The notes under the pieces: generated by a model
Seen by the model: the letters and a program-made list of their open reading frames with translations, nothing else
Told to the model about the DNA's origin: nothing
Databases searched by the model: none
Source of the DNA: Gammaproteobacteria bacterium
Lineage (GTDB): Bacteria > Pseudomonadota > Gammaproteobacteria > Pseudomonadales > IMCC2047
Length of the DNA: 64,000 bases
Direction of reading: 5' to 3'
Assembly: GCA_021773395.1 (NCBI GenBank)
Contig: JAJFKB010000002.1
Coordinates: forward strand, 62,001-126,000
Translations under genes and position numbers: made by a program
Shown here: positions 33,411 through 41,886 of the stretch, one piece after another
How the letters are laid out: every line of letters begins with the position of its first letter
Position numbering within the stretch: position 1 is the first letter of the stretch

Positions 33411-34889
33411 TCATTGTTTTTTTCCCTTCAGCGCCACAGAACGTTCATTTAACATCTTCTCAGCGTCCTGCTGCTGACTGACAAAAAGGTAATTCAGTTG
33501 AGTAATCACTTTCTGTCTGTCCACTTCGATACTCAGTGCTTCAATTTCCGCGTTTAATACCGCGATACGCGCTCTCACCGCTTCTGCAAAATCACCGTCA
33601 TCATTGGTATAGGCGGTGAGTGATGCTTCAGCCTGAATGTGCATTTGCGGTAACAGTTCTGAGCGATAGAGTTTTTGGCGGTCATTAAGCCGCTCAAGCT
33701 GCACACTGAGGGACTCAAATGACGCCATCAACTTTCTGAGCAACAACCACTTTTCCGTTTTCACGGATTCGGCCTGGGATGTCGCTGCACGCAACTCTTT
33801 ATCCTGCCGGTTTGCAGCAAATATAGGCAGATCAAAAGTGACTCCAAAAGAAAATAAATCGGCTCGATCGCGCCCCAACAGGTCGTCATCGCGATAGCCA
33901 TACGCTGCATTAACACTCCATTCAGGCTTATACTTTTGTTTTGCCAGCTCAATTCCGATATTGGTTGCCTGAATCTTTTGTTCCAAAGCTTTTATGGACG
34001 GATGCTCCATAAAGTTCTCAGCTAATAATTGTTGGCTAACTCCTGTCGCTCTTTCAAAAATTTCAGGTTTAAGCAACGCAATATCGGGTAAGTTGCCGGC
34101 CAGTGCTATACCAGAAATGTTCTTACGACTTGCACTCGATGTATCCTTCAAATATTGATCCACAAAATAGTCATTTAGCCATTCCGAAAGCCGCTCTTGG
34201 GACATTTCCTGCTGTTGCTTTAATAGGGTTAACCGATCTTCTAGTTGCGTCAGCTCCAGATCGGCGCGAACGATATCTTGCTGCCGCGTTCGTCCAAATG
34301 CTGAGGAGTAAGTGGCTTGAGCGACATCCGCCAACTGCTCAAACAGCGCACGATCTTGTTCGATCAGCGCAATGCTTTCCTGCGCCTTGTAAGCATCCAA
34401 CCACAATTGACTGACGGTGGTCACAACCTTAGCTTCCCTATCCTGGCGCTGGTAGGGATATTGAGCACTCATGACTTCAAGCTGTTTTTTCTTAATCGCC
34501 CGGCTGTCACCGCGAGGAAACAGTTGCGACACAGAGATTTTGGACTGCGTCATCGCTTCCTGTTGCACGTCAAATGTGTCTGTCGGCAGATTAGCAATGC
34601 CTAGAGATACTTTTGGGTCAGGCAGGGCGCCTGCCGCAATACTCAATGCTTCTAGTGCATCCTGAGAATGCCTACTCCCTACCAACCAGGGATCTGTTAT
34701 TAACGCAATCTGTACCGCCGACTTGAGTTCAATACCCTTCAATTGCGACGTAGTCATCTCATTGGCAATCGCTGCTAATGGGGATACATTAAACAGTAGT
34801 ATGATCGTCCATCTAAGTATTACCCTGTTGTTTATTGGCCTGCTCATAGCATTATTCATCTGTATTTTTCCCATTAATCTCCAGTTCAT
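33411..34889 (-). CDS. cusC: CusC-like TolC-family outer membrane efflux protein
   Basis: 492 residues in the longest frame with a signal peptide and two outer-membrane-efflux repeats rich in long helices (A-L-E-A-L-S-I-A-A-G-A-L-P-D-P-K near the start; E-A-V-R-A-R-I-A-V-L-N-A-E later). Forms the trimeric channel for the RND pump. Several in-frame starts exist (34889, 34874, 34859, 34847); none has a clearly superior ribosome site, so the N-terminus is uncertain by up to 14 residues. It precedes cusB and cusA in the operon. Confidence 0.9.
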   Translation of the reverse strand: MNWRLMGKIQMNNAMSRPINNRVILRWTIILLFNVSPLAAIANEMTTSQLKGIELKSAVQIALITDPWLVGSRHSQDALEALSIAAGALPDPKVSLGIANLPTDTFDVQQEAMTQSKISVSQLFPRGDSRAIKKKQLEVMSAQYPYQRQDREAKVVTTVSQLWLDAYKAQESIALIEQDRALFEQLADVAQATYSSAFGRTRQQDIVRADLELTQLEDRLTLLKQQQEMSQERLSEWLNDYFVDQYLKDTSSASRKNISGIALAGNLPDIALLKPEIFERATGVSQQLLAENFMEHPSIKALEQKIQATNIGIELAKQKYKPEWSVNAAYGYRDDDLLGRDRADLFSFGVTFDLPIFAANRQDKELRAATSQAESVKTEKWLLLRKLMASFESLSVQLERLNDRQKLYRSELLPQMHIQAEASLTAYTNDDGDFAEAVRARIAVLNAEIEALSIEVDRQKVITQLNYLFVSQQQDAEKMLNERSVALKGKKQ

Positions 34890-34905
34890 TCAACGCTCCT
34901 TAGAG

Positions 34906-35337
34906 TTATTTATCTTCTCTCATTAGCTCCGCCACATCGTGTCTCTTAATCTCTCCACTTATAATTTTTGCTCTAGCAAAATGAGTATCAACAATCTCAT
35001 TAATCCTAATTTGACCGATATAAGCTCTACCGTACGCATCTTCTCCTTCCGTTATTGAGCCTTCATATATATACCTATAAACGCTCAATTCCTGACCTTT
35101 CTCAGCACCATCACGACGGCCTATACAGAGGACAATTTCGCCATCATCGATCCCGATGACCTGTCCTTTATAGAAATATTCATGTTGTATTGGATTTCCA
35201 GAGCACCCGGCTAAAAATCCAATTAAGATAAATACCGCACCGTATTTAACGGCCTTCTTTAACCTCCGAGAGCTACCATTTTTAAAATAGCTTTCTGCGC
35301 GAGCATCTTGTAATACTAAACTGTTATAACTATCCAT
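34906..35337 (-). CDS. Lipoprotein of unknown function in the cus operon
   Basis: 143 residues with a long basic leader and a lipobox F-L-A-G-C-S, so it is probably lipidated. The mature part has G-Q-V-I-G-I-D-D-G-E-I-V-L-C-I-G and D-G-A-E-K-G-Q-E-L-S-V-Y-R, the pattern of small beta-barrel domains such as the FlgT C-terminus. The ATG at 35337 has AGGAAG upstream; the first ATG at 35349 overlaps that site. It sits between the cytochrome c and cusC genes. No known role. Confidence 0.62.
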   Translation of the reverse strand: MDSYNSLVLQDARAESYFKNGSSRRLKKAVKYGAVFILIGFLAGCSGNPIQHEYFYKGQVIGIDDGEIVLCIGRRDGAEKGQELSVYRYIYEGSITEGEDAYGRAYIGQIRINEIVDTHFARAKIISGEIKRHDVAELMREDK

Positions 35338-35416
35338 GATCTTCCTCATTCGTTGTCAGTAAATTCGATAATGACGACCCCGGATATTCTTTAATCCGGG
35401 GCCGTATCTGCATCCA

Positions 35417-36034
35417 CTAATTGGCAAATTGGTCTCTGATATACTGCAAAACAGATTCCATATCAGCCGGGGAAAGCGCTGGGTTTCCACCTTTTGCAGG
35501 CATTGCCATTAAGCTTCCTTTACTTTGATATCCGTTAATCATGTTGGTAAGCAACTCACCATCGGGTTTGCTCAATCTGCCATTTCTATCCGTAAAATCC
35601 GGCACGCCTGGCAGGCTTCCTTTCCCGTTTGCACCATGACAAGCGATACAGGTACTGTCATAGGTATCTTTTCCTGAAGCAGTAACCCCGGAACCTGCTG
35701 AAGCTGATAGTTCACCTTTGCCCTCATAACTCTCCGGTTTTGTATTTGAACCTTGCAAAAAAGTAAGAATGTCACGCGTCTCCTGGCCCGTTAGCCCGGC
35801 ACGTATCCGCATATGAAAGGCCGTGGTAATCCATTGATCATCGCGAAGGTCAGCGGGGTTTCGCATGTTATGGCAACGCGTGCAATTATCTGCCCATGCT
35901 TGGCTTCCCTTGGCAAAATCGCCTTTTTCGGGATAATCAAATGCGTAGCCAAACTGTGCAGCACTGGCAGCCAAGAACAATAAAATCATTCTTAAGCCAT
36001 GCGCATAAATATATTTTTTAGCTGGATGTTTCAT
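35417..36034 (-). CDS. Dihaem cytochrome c
   Basis: 205 residues: a signal peptide, then two haem sites, C-T-R-C-H and C-I-A-C-H-G-A-N-G-K-G, each with a later Met ligand region (the second near L-M-A-M-P-A-K-G-G-N-P). Typical class I dihaem cytochrome of the periplasm. GGGAGA precedes the ATG. It follows the porin by 14 bases in the cus operon, which is unusual company for a Cus pump. It might donate or accept electrons to keep copper in one redox state; that is inferred. Confidence 0.88.
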   Translation of the reverse strand: MKHPAKKYIYAHGLRMILLFLAASAAQFGYAFDYPEKGDFAKGSQAWADNCTRCHNMRNPADLRDDQWITTAFHMRIRAGLTGQETRDILTFLQGSNTKPESYEGKGELSASAGSGVTASGKDTYDSTCIACHGANGKGSLPGVPDFTDRNGRLSKPDGELLTNMINGYQSKGSLMAMPAKGGNPALSPADMESVLQYIRDQFAN

Positions 36035-36048
36035 GATAGTTCTCCCGA

Positions 36049-37299
36049 TTAAAAGCCGTAGGCCATTTGAATCAACAGTCGATCCTGGTCAATATCTCTA
36101 TTCAATGCATCGTTAAACTCATAGCTGAGCTTACCAATCACATTGTTGGTAAAGAGATAGTTAATGCCAAACGCCCATTGCTCTTGATCCCTGCTATCAT
36201 GCGGAGAATCAAAGTCCGTGTAGCGTGTCACCAACTCCAGTTTTGTTTTGGGTATTTGATAACTAGCCTGTGTGTACCAGGTTTCCCAATCGGCTCCAGC
36301 CGACGCTGCGGTACCTGCGCCATTGTCATCACCTACTTCAGTTTTGACATATTCACCACGCAGGTTGAACGCATTCCACTGCCAACTAAAATCAGCACCT
36401 ATTACGTCATAGTCCCTTGCCGCTTCACCATCCAGCAATTCGCTATCACCATCCTCAATGGATGTCACTGTGACCTTACCGCTCGCGGCTGAGAATCCAA
36501 GTTCAAAACCTGAGAAGGGGATGATTCCAAAACGACCGCCAAAGGTTTTTTCACCATCGCTATCTGTGCCAAAGCCTTCTGCCTCTACTCCATCCAGTTC
36601 GAACTCAATTTCGCCCTCTTCTTCCTCCATCTCAGCTTTCAGTTCGGGGCCATTGCTTATAAAAATTGCATAATTAGTTCGTATGCCTGCTATTGGAAAC
36701 CCGCCACGCAGTTGAAAGCCAACGTCAGAAACTGGCGCTGCACCATCATGACCGAACCCAGGAGGCGCTGAAGCCAATTTGTTTATCCAGGAAGGGTGTA
36801 TATTTTGCCTAAATTGACCGATTGGACTGAGGAACTTACCCCCGACCAAAGTCACATAGTCGTTCAAAATTAAATCAATGGTCAGGTATTCCAGATTGAT
36901 TTCCGTTTCACCATCATCACCGACCTCAAGCTCCAGTTCAGACTCCAACATCACTAAGTCGCGATACTGATAGTGGAAGATCGGTGCGAAAGTTCCTACA
37001 TTAAAACTACCGTCCTTCGATTCCGTATCCGCGTAACCTACATCGGCATAACCCGCCATGTGTATGAGCGTATCTGGTTGGCGCCATTCCCTGGCGACGG
37101 CTACTTCCTGCCTGACCGCCTGAACGTCCTTTTTGCTAGCGCTCATTTGTATCTGGTGCTTCAGTTCATCCATCTCTTTTTGCATCATTTCGAGACGCTT
37201 GCTTAATGCCTCTACATCCGTCTCTGCCGCTATAGTCACAGTGCTAACAGCCGCTAGAGTTCCATAGGTGACAACCTTCACTAACTTCTTAATATTCAT
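36049..37299 (-). CDS. Outer-membrane porin with N-terminal coiled coil
   Basis: 416 residues. Signal peptide (1-25), then a coiled coil (E-A-L-S-K-R-L-E-M-M-Q-K-E-M-D-E-L-K) and about 16 predicted beta strands ending in M-A-Y-G-F, the aromatic C-terminus of porins. Loops are very acidic (E-E-E-E-G-E-I-E-F-E), which could attract cations. Similar to putative phosphate-selective-porin-like proteins. The ATG at 37299 replaces a TTG at 37338 that the longest frame would use. First gene of the cytochrome-lipoprotein-cusCBA operon. Confidence 0.8.
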   Translation of the reverse strand: MNIKKLVKVVTYGTLAAVSTVTIAAETDVEALSKRLEMMQKEMDELKHQIQMSASKKDVQAVRQEVAVAREWRQPDTLIHMAGYADVGYADTESKDGSFNVGTFAPIFHYQYRDLVMLESELELEVGDDGETEINLEYLTIDLILNDYVTLVGGKFLSPIGQFRQNIHPSWINKLASAPPGFGHDGAAPVSDVGFQLRGGFPIAGIRTNYAIFISNGPELKAEMEEEEGEIEFELDGVEAEGFGTDSDGEKTFGGRFGIIPFSGFELGFSAASGKVTVTSIEDGDSELLDGEAARDYDVIGADFSWQWNAFNLRGEYVKTEVGDDNGAGTAASAGADWETWYTQASYQIPKTKLELVTRYTDFDSPHDSRDQEQWAFGINYLFTNNVIGKLSYEFNDALNRDIDQDRLLIQMAYGF

Positions 37300-37440
37300 G
37301 TTGACTCTCCATTGTGTTGCGCCAAGTGTGGCGCTCAATTTTTAGTCAAAATCAACTCGTTATCTCTGCATTAATCTTGCACCAGGCCGTTTAAAGGCTA
37401 ACGACGCTCGCATTACATACGACAGAGGATTTTGGCTAAG

Positions 37441-37471
37441 CCCTAAAACCCAGACACAAGGTCTAGATCAA
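37441..37471 (-). promoter_or_regulatory. Candidate MerR-type promoter of the porin-cus operon
   Basis: Minus strand: TTGATC (37466-37471) and TTAGGG (37441-37446) with a 19-base spacer containing an imperfect dyad CTAGAC-cttgt-GTCTGG. The -10 is poor and the dyad differs from the copA operator, so the assignment is tentative. Confidence 0.35.
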
Positions 37472-37528
37472 TACATTAATGTTTAGGGATTCCGAAATTT
37501 TGGGCGTAATAACGCCTTTTCGGATAAA

Positions 37529-37936
37529 TTAGGAGTGTTTAGGAGGGTGATAGATAGATGAAAGAATACCAAGAACAAGATGTTCGGCTCTTTCAACAAT
37601 ATGCATGTTAATTTGTGGATTAGAGGAAATAATCAGGTTATGACTAATTGAAGCCACGCAAACACCACAGCAGTTTCCAACAGTGATGCAACCGTCATGA
37701 GTTTCAGATGTTGATCCGTCTTCCGCAGCGCCCCCATGACAGGGTTCTTCAGCTGCTTTATTGCCGACTTTTTGATCATGTATGTATGTATGCCCATCCA
37801 CAAGGGCTGTCTCATCAACATTAATAGTTGCCATGGTATCCGTCCCGTGATCGGCCATTTCAATAGGCATAGCAGCCATCAGCGGTTGAAAAATCAACCC
37901 CAAGATAACTAATACTGTACCCACTAAACGAACCAT
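37529..37936 (-). CDS. Small exported Cys/His-rich protein
   Basis: 135 residues with a signal peptide (about 1-22). The mature part has H-T-Y-I-H, E-P-C-H-G-G, H-D-G-C, and G-N-C-C-G-V-C, a pattern reminiscent of CopL/DUF2946 copper-binding exported proteins. AGGAG precedes the ATG. It lies upstream of the porin operon on the same strand. Metal binding is inferred from the residues; family assignment is weak. Confidence 0.55.
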   Translation of the reverse strand: MVRLVGTVLVILGLIFQPLMAAMPIEMADHGTDTMATINVDETALVDGHTYIHDQKVGNKAAEEPCHGGAAEDGSTSETHDGCITVGNCCGVCVASISHNLIISSNPQINMHIVERAEHLVLGILSSIYHPPKHS

Positions 37937-38367
37937 ATATTTACTCCTTCTAAGCTATTAATCAGCCTACGTCTGAGTTTTATCCCGATTTAGACACTAG
38001 CTCTCTCTATGTTTTGATCAATAGCCGTTACGGCTTTTAGGAATTATGACCATATTAGAAAAATCTGTCCCCAGGATTGACATAAGTCAATATTTTCAAA
38101 TAATGAAAGTAGCTTCTATTCTACGAATACCACTTTCGAAGTATTTTTTCATACAGTCAAAAACTATTTGTTTTCAAACAGATAGCTTCCTTATTCTGCC
38201 AGATCAGATTAGCAATTCAACTAATCAGGTTATCGGTGGTAATTGACGACCAGTAACACACAACATGTTCTCGAGTTGAAGTGAAATCACACGTGGCGAT
38301 CATTTTTAGCTCGCTATCCACTTCCCTACTTCGATGTACTTTAGTTGCCATTACCATGTCAATATCA
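37937..38367. other. Non-coding stretch between two exported-protein genes
   Basis: About 430 bases with no supported gene. It holds the dyad TTGACATAAGTCAA (38077-38090) and a short palindrome AGCCGT-T-ACGGCT near 38026-38038. Both could be regulatory; neither matches the MerR-type sites elsewhere. Confidence 0.4.
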
Positions 38368-38913
38368 CTACAGTTTCAACGAAGCTATTCGAAACATGCC
38401 CGCCTCGAAATGGCCGGGGATATTACAGGAAAATACAACCTGATCATCACCGACAAAGTGCCACGCCAAACGTTTGGTTTCACCTGGTGCCAACGTAACT
38501 GTATTACCATCGTTGTGCACCATACCTGGCATTTGCCGCATCATTTTTGCATGTGCTTTCTGCTCAGCCTGGTTGCCGATAGAAAACTCATGGGAAATTT
38601 CACCTTCGTTGGTCACCACAAAGTTAATCGCCGTTCCTGATTTGAGCTCGGTAAGATCCTCAGAAAAGCTAATCCGCATATTATCGCTTAAGCTGACATC
38701 AATGGAACGCTGAGAGTTGGAAGGTTTGGCAGGGTACCCCACTGCTCCCTTTTTTGTTTCATGATTATGTGCTTGCATATGGGCACCATGACCTTCATGG
38801 GATGATTTAGCATGGCTGTTATGGTCACTCACGTTATCATTATGCTTTCCTTCGGCAAAGGCCGACAAAGCGATAACTGTCGATGCTGTTAACGTAATAA
38901 TGAATTTGTACAT
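38368..38913 (-). CDS. Periplasmic cupredoxin-family copper protein
   Basis: 181 residues: signal peptide, a His-rich linker (H-N-D-N-V-S-D-H-N-S-H and H-E-G-H-G-A-H), then a cupredoxin domain with E-I-S-H-E-F-S-I and C-N-I-P-G-H-F-E-A-G-M, giving the His, Cys, His and Met of a type 1-like copper site. AGGAGA is upstream. Related proteins carry copper in efflux operons. It precedes the cus operon on the same strand, separated by a regulatory gap. Confidence 0.85.
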   Translation of the reverse strand: MYKFIITLTASTVIALSAFAEGKHNDNVSDHNSHAKSSHEGHGAHMQAHNHETKKGAVGYPAKPSNSQRSIDVSLSDNMRISFSEDLTELKSGTAINFVVTNEGEISHEFSIGNQAEQKAHAKMMRQMPGMVHNDGNTVTLAPGETKRLAWHFVGDDQVVFSCNIPGHFEAGMFRIASLKL

Positions 38914-38940
38914 AGGTATGTTCTCCTGGTTGATAAAGAT

Positions 38941-39450
38941 TCAATGATCTGCCTTATGTGTCTCACTTATATGAGCATAAACCTCTGAGCTACCATCTTT
39001 TTTTAACAACAGCACATCATAGTCATCGTGCCGATCGCCCATTTCCATGCCTGGACTACCCGCCGGCATACCGGGTACCGATAAACCAACAACATCTTTG
39101 GGTTTCTCAATAAGAAATTGTTGAATAATGTGCGCTGGGATATGACCCTCAAAAGCGTAGCCATCAGCAATCGTGGTATGGCAAGAGCGATAACGTGGCT
39201 CAATGCCAAAATTGGATTTGATCGTAGCTACATTTGAACCACTAACAACTTGGCTCAAAAGCCCGAAGTCGTTGATATGCTTTACCCATTTATCACAACA
39301 ACCACATTTTGGGTTTTTGTATACCATCATTATTTTATTTTTGGCGTGATCAACGGCAGATTTGGCAATAGCTGATTCCGCACTCACAATATTTGTAGCT
39401 GCCGATAGCAGTATGGCGAGCATAAATGGGAATATGGTTTTATTGATCAT
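38941..39450 (-). CDS. DUF411 exported metal-binding protein
   Basis: 169 residues with a signal peptide and a thioredoxin-like fold of DUF411: V-Y-K-N-P-K-C-G-C-C-D-K-W, then R-S-C-H-T and G-H-I-P-A. The K-C-G-C-C cluster and later M-P-A-G-S-P-G-M-E-M suit soft metals. DUF411 proteins occur widely next to copper resistance genes. It lies 27 bases before the cupredoxin gene in the same operon. Confidence 0.83.
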   Translation of the reverse strand: MINKTIFPFMLAILLSAATNIVSAESAIAKSAVDHAKNKIMMVYKNPKCGCCDKWVKHINDFGLLSQVVSGSNVATIKSNFGIEPRYRSCHTTIADGYAFEGHIPAHIIQQFLIEKPKDVVGLSVPGMPAGSPGMEMGDRHDDYDVLLLKKDGSSEVYAHISETHKADH

Positions 39451-39515
39451 AATAGATCCTCAAATATCAATATTAGTTTTGCTTGTTGGGCTAGAGAAAC
39501 CTCTATTTTCCCAAA

Positions 39516-39941
39516 TTAGTGGTTTGGCTTAGGCCGTTTAGCCAGCTTGTCTTTATGGAAACTCAGCTGTAATTCAGCTTGGGTAGCGATCGATTCCGGT
39601 AAAGTAAAAACAAATTTTGAAGGGTGGTGGTATCGACGATTTACGATTCGTGGCCAGTAAAATTCTGAATCCTCAAAAATCACATGATCACTTTGATCAG
39701 ACACCATCAAGTCAAAATGCCCCATCGGTACCGGGTTATTTTGACGTCGCCTGACCTCACCACTCAGCCGATACTCGCCATCAGCTAAATGACGTAATTG
39801 AACTTGACCCAAGCGAACTCCTCGTATGCTATCACGATCAATTTTGATACTTGTATCCAATGGATGATTGGCAAAAGCAACGTTAGAAAAGGCGCTCATG
39901 GAAAGTGCGATAAAACCAATTTTTATATAGGAAGTTTTCAT
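39516..39941 (-). CDS. Exported beta-sandwich-like protein (paralogue A)
   Basis: 141 residues with a signal peptide. The mature part has a beta-rich pattern: R-L-S-G-E-V-R-R, M-G-H-F-D-L-M-V-S-D, and F-V-F-T-L-P, ending L-S-F-H-K-D-K-L. The protein at 42974-43405 in the Czc block shows the same layout, with G-H-I-D-I-A-V-W-S-D and I-A-F-H-Q-N-Q-L at the matching places. GAGGAT precedes the ATG. Family not recognised; association with both metal blocks suggests a shared periplasmic role. Confidence 0.6.
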   Translation of the reverse strand: MKTSYIKIGFIALSMSAFSNVAFANHPLDTSIKIDRDSIRGVRLGQVQLRHLADGEYRLSGEVRRRQNNPVPMGHFDLMVSDQSDHVIFEDSEFYWPRIVNRRYHHPSKFVFTLPESIATQAELQLSFHKDKLAKRPKPNH

Positions 39942-40022
39942 CTCATAATCCTCAAATACGGGAATAGAAACCTGCTGGCAACAACAGATCTAATAATTCG
40001 TTGGGCGCAATTGCCCTAGGGA

Positions 40023-40442
40023 TTAAGAAATAATGGGGGGGCGGAAAAGTGAGCTGGGCAGCAGTTTCGGAACCACAAATGAATAATTATCTTCTGGGCT
40101 TGAGGGTGACGTACGCTGATTTTGGTCTGATCCACCACCTAACACTGACTGGCAACCACTAACACAACATTGACAACTTACATCGCAACAATTTTCGGTT
40201 AAAGCAGAGAACTGTGATTCACCCTTTTGAGAGTTATTGCTGTGACTATGGACAAGTGTAGGTTTGTTGACATCGGAAGCGCTCTCTGTCAAAGAGTTGC
40301 CATGACAGGGAACATCGGTCTGCACAGCCAATTCAGCTCCATTTTGATAAGGAATTGTTTTTACAAAGTTCACAGCAGCTGCTCCCGCCTGTTGGCAGAA
40401 CAACATAAAAACCATTATTATCGCTGTGTTTTTTAACTTCAC
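40023..40442 (-). CDS. Exported Cys-rich protein, CopL-like
   Basis: 139 residues from a GTG start, with a signal peptide (A-G-A-A-A). Cys/His clusters: V-P-C-H-G, H-S-H, E-N-C-C-D-V-S-C-Q-C-C-V-S-G-C. The C-terminus S-L-F-R-P-P-I matches that of the small exported protein at 42536-42898. The pattern is like CopL/DUF2946 copper proteins. No clear ribosome site precedes the GTG. First gene of the minus-strand metal block, adjoining the mobile-element debris. Confidence 0.58.
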   Translation of the reverse strand: MKLKNTAIIMVFMLFCQQAGAAAVNFVKTIPYQNGAELAVQTDVPCHGNSLTESASDVNKPTLVHSHSNNSQKGESQFSALTENCCDVSCQCCVSGCQSVLGGGSDQNQRTSPSSPEDNYSFVVPKLLPSSLFRPPIIS

Positions 40443-40654
40443 TTAAATAAAATCGCCATACTCAATAATATCTACCGCTTCGATTTGCGAATTAGTATTA
40501 AGTTCAATTTTAATAACGCTTCATCGGAGCTATTATAGCAGTATATAGTTTTCATTACATTTTTTAACCACCTTTCTTATCATACGCGCATCAATTCAAG
40601 TTAATTATCAGGGCACCTCTTAATTGACAAAATATTGAAAATATTCACGAGTTA

Positions 40655-40815
40655 TTACTCTGCAATGCTATGAAATTGACCCCCCAACTTATAACTATTG
40701 TGCTTGTCTCTCTCTAGTATTCCGAAGTCAAAAAGATTTCTCAGTACTCGGCGTACAATTTCTAGATCCAAGTCATAATGCGTAGCTTTTATTTTCCTCA
40801 GAACTGGTGGAATAC
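40655..40815 (-). pseudogene. Unidentified gene 3' remnant
   Basis: Minus strand reads L-R-D-E-R-I-P-P-V-L-R-K-I, then H-Y-D-L-D-L-E-I-V-R-R and L-E-R-D-K-H-N-S-Y, to a TAA at 40655. It looks like the winged-helix C-terminus of a real protein but has no start. Origin not recognised; it abuts the reverse-transcriptase remnant. Confidence 0.4.
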
Positions 40816-40826
40816 GTTCGTCGCGT

Positions 40827-40871
40827 AAACAGGTTCACCAGTAGCGGACTGATGACACCCCCTTGCGGCGT
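40827..40871 (-). pseudogene. Group II intron-type reverse transcriptase fragment
   Basis: The minus strand encodes T-P-Q-G-G-V-I-S-P-L-L-V-N-L-F, the highly specific motif of group II intron reverse transcriptases. It is joined in frame to transposase sequence on its 5' side. Nothing else of the intron protein was found, so this is a short fossil piece. Confidence 0.6.
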
Positions 40872-41386
40872 GTTGTGGTCAAGGTAGCGTTGCCATTGGT
40901 AGGTGGTGGTTTGGTGTAGGTTATACAGGTGAGAGATGGAGATCTCGACGAGACGCTGATACTGGGGTTGGCCAAACCGCTGATAGGCGCGTTCGCAGAG
41001 TCTTTTGAGTACCGGCCCGCTGGGTGGTTGTGGCGTTCATCCATGGCTGCCAATAAACGTATATCTGCATCTGTGTAAAGGCGCTTCAAGCGATTGCGGC
41101 AAGCCGTCTTGAGCAAGACAGCTTGTCGGTTTGGCGGTACCGCTGTATCAGACGTTTGATATGGGCGCGGGAGTAGCCCGTGACTTTCATCAGATAACGT
41201 GTGAGGATCCCTTTATCCGTCTTACCCAGTTGCCGACACTGAAACTTTATCAAAGTCTTTTTATATCCAGCTATACCGATCCTGTTTGTACATGGCGAAG
41301 TTAAAGGCGACTGCCTGTGTACCCTCAAGAAATTGGCTAACGGCTTCAATGGTTGTTTGTTGTTCTAAGCTTATGGTCGTTTTCAT
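40872..41386 (-). pseudogene. Frameshifted transposase (integrase-core IS) fragment
   Basis: Starts M-K-T-T-I-S-L-E-Q at 41386. By joining three frames one reads Y-S-W-I / K-T-L-I-K-F...L-G-K-T-D-K-G, T-G-Y-S-R-A-H-I-K-R-L-I, then L-Y-T-D-A-D-I-R-L-L-A and H-L-Y-N-L. That is the N-terminal half of a DDE transposase of the type with an integrase core and helix-turn-helix. At least three frameshifts are needed (near Y-S-W-I, after K-L-S, and near H-N-H-P) and the catalytic half is missing, replaced by the reverse-transcriptase piece. Confidence 0.7.
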
Positions 41387-41420
41387 CCTCCGATCATTAA
41401 CAAACTCAGTGATTATTTCA

Positions 41421-41476
41421 GGCTCATTTGATAATGGAAATACGCCCCCCACTTCCGGCTCATTTCATATTGGAAA
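41421..41476 (+). repeat. IS-end subrepeats
   Basis: A 20-base unit, GGCTCATTT-x-AT-xx-TGGAAA, occurs at 41421-41440 and 41457-41476, 36 bases apart. It lies just outside the transposase start, where terminal binding sites of such insertion sequences are found. The other IS end is absent. Confidence 0.5.
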
Positions 41477-41486
41477 AGACTCGGAG

Positions 41487-41536
41487 TTGACATAATTAGT
41501 ATATCGTGCAAACATATGAATATATATTTATATGTT
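41487..41536 (+). promoter_or_regulatory. ArsR/SmtB-type promoter-operator
   Basis: TTGACA (41487-41492) is followed by an imperfect 26-bp palindrome at 41511-41536, with halves like ATATGAA and TTTATAT. That is the 12-2-12 class of operators bound by zinc-sensing ArsR repressors. A -10 would overlap the palindrome; its exact place is unclear. The arsR ATG is at 41548, so the operon is probably repressed and released by metal. Confidence 0.65.
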
Positions 41537-41547
41537 TATTCATCAAT

Positions 41548-41886
41548 ATGAAGACAAAAAGACGCCCGCTTAAAAAGATAGGTTCAGAGGAGGAGATATC
41601 GCAGTTAGCCGATTTATTCCGCCTTATGGGGGATACCAGCAGGCTGCGCATTATTCTAACCTGCTTGCACGCTCCAATTAGCGTATCGGACATCGCCGAG
41701 AAGCTAGAGCTATCGCAATCCCTTGTCAGCCACCATTTGCGTTTGTTGCGAGCCGCCAGAATCGTCCGTTCAGAACGTCGTGGTAAACAGGTTTTCTACG
41801 TCGCAGCAGATGAACATATCCAATGCGTGATTGAGGATATGGTGGCGCATATCGGCGAGCCGGATCAATCCGAGGAGGACAACTAA
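41548..41886 (+). CDS. ArsR/SmtB-family metal-sensing repressor
   Basis: 112 residues: winged helix with I-S-V-S-D-I-A-E-K-L-E-L-S-Q-S-L-V-S-H-H-L-R-L-L, and R-R-G-K-Q-V-F-Y. The last helix holds D-E-H, then 10 residues on A-H-I-G-E, i.e. Asp, His (+2), His (+13) and Glu (+16). CzrA and NmtR use Asp, His, His, His in these places for Zn or Ni, so the alpha-5 site is nearly complete. No strong ribosome site precedes ATG 41548; the longer frame from 41506 would run through the operator. It overlaps the next start by one base. Confidence 0.87.
   Translation: MKTKRRPLKKIGSEEEISQLADLFRLMGDTSRLRIILTCLHAPISVSDIAEKLELSQSLVSHHLRLLRAARIVRSERRGKQVFYVAADEHIQCVIEDMVAHIGEPDQSEEDN

Noticed and set aside
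38281-38640. 119-codon plus-strand ORF
   Set aside because: Antisense to the cupredoxin gene.
41487-41536. Palindrome as a transcription terminator
   Set aside because: AT-only stem directly before an ArsR gene and after a -35 hexamer fits an operator better.
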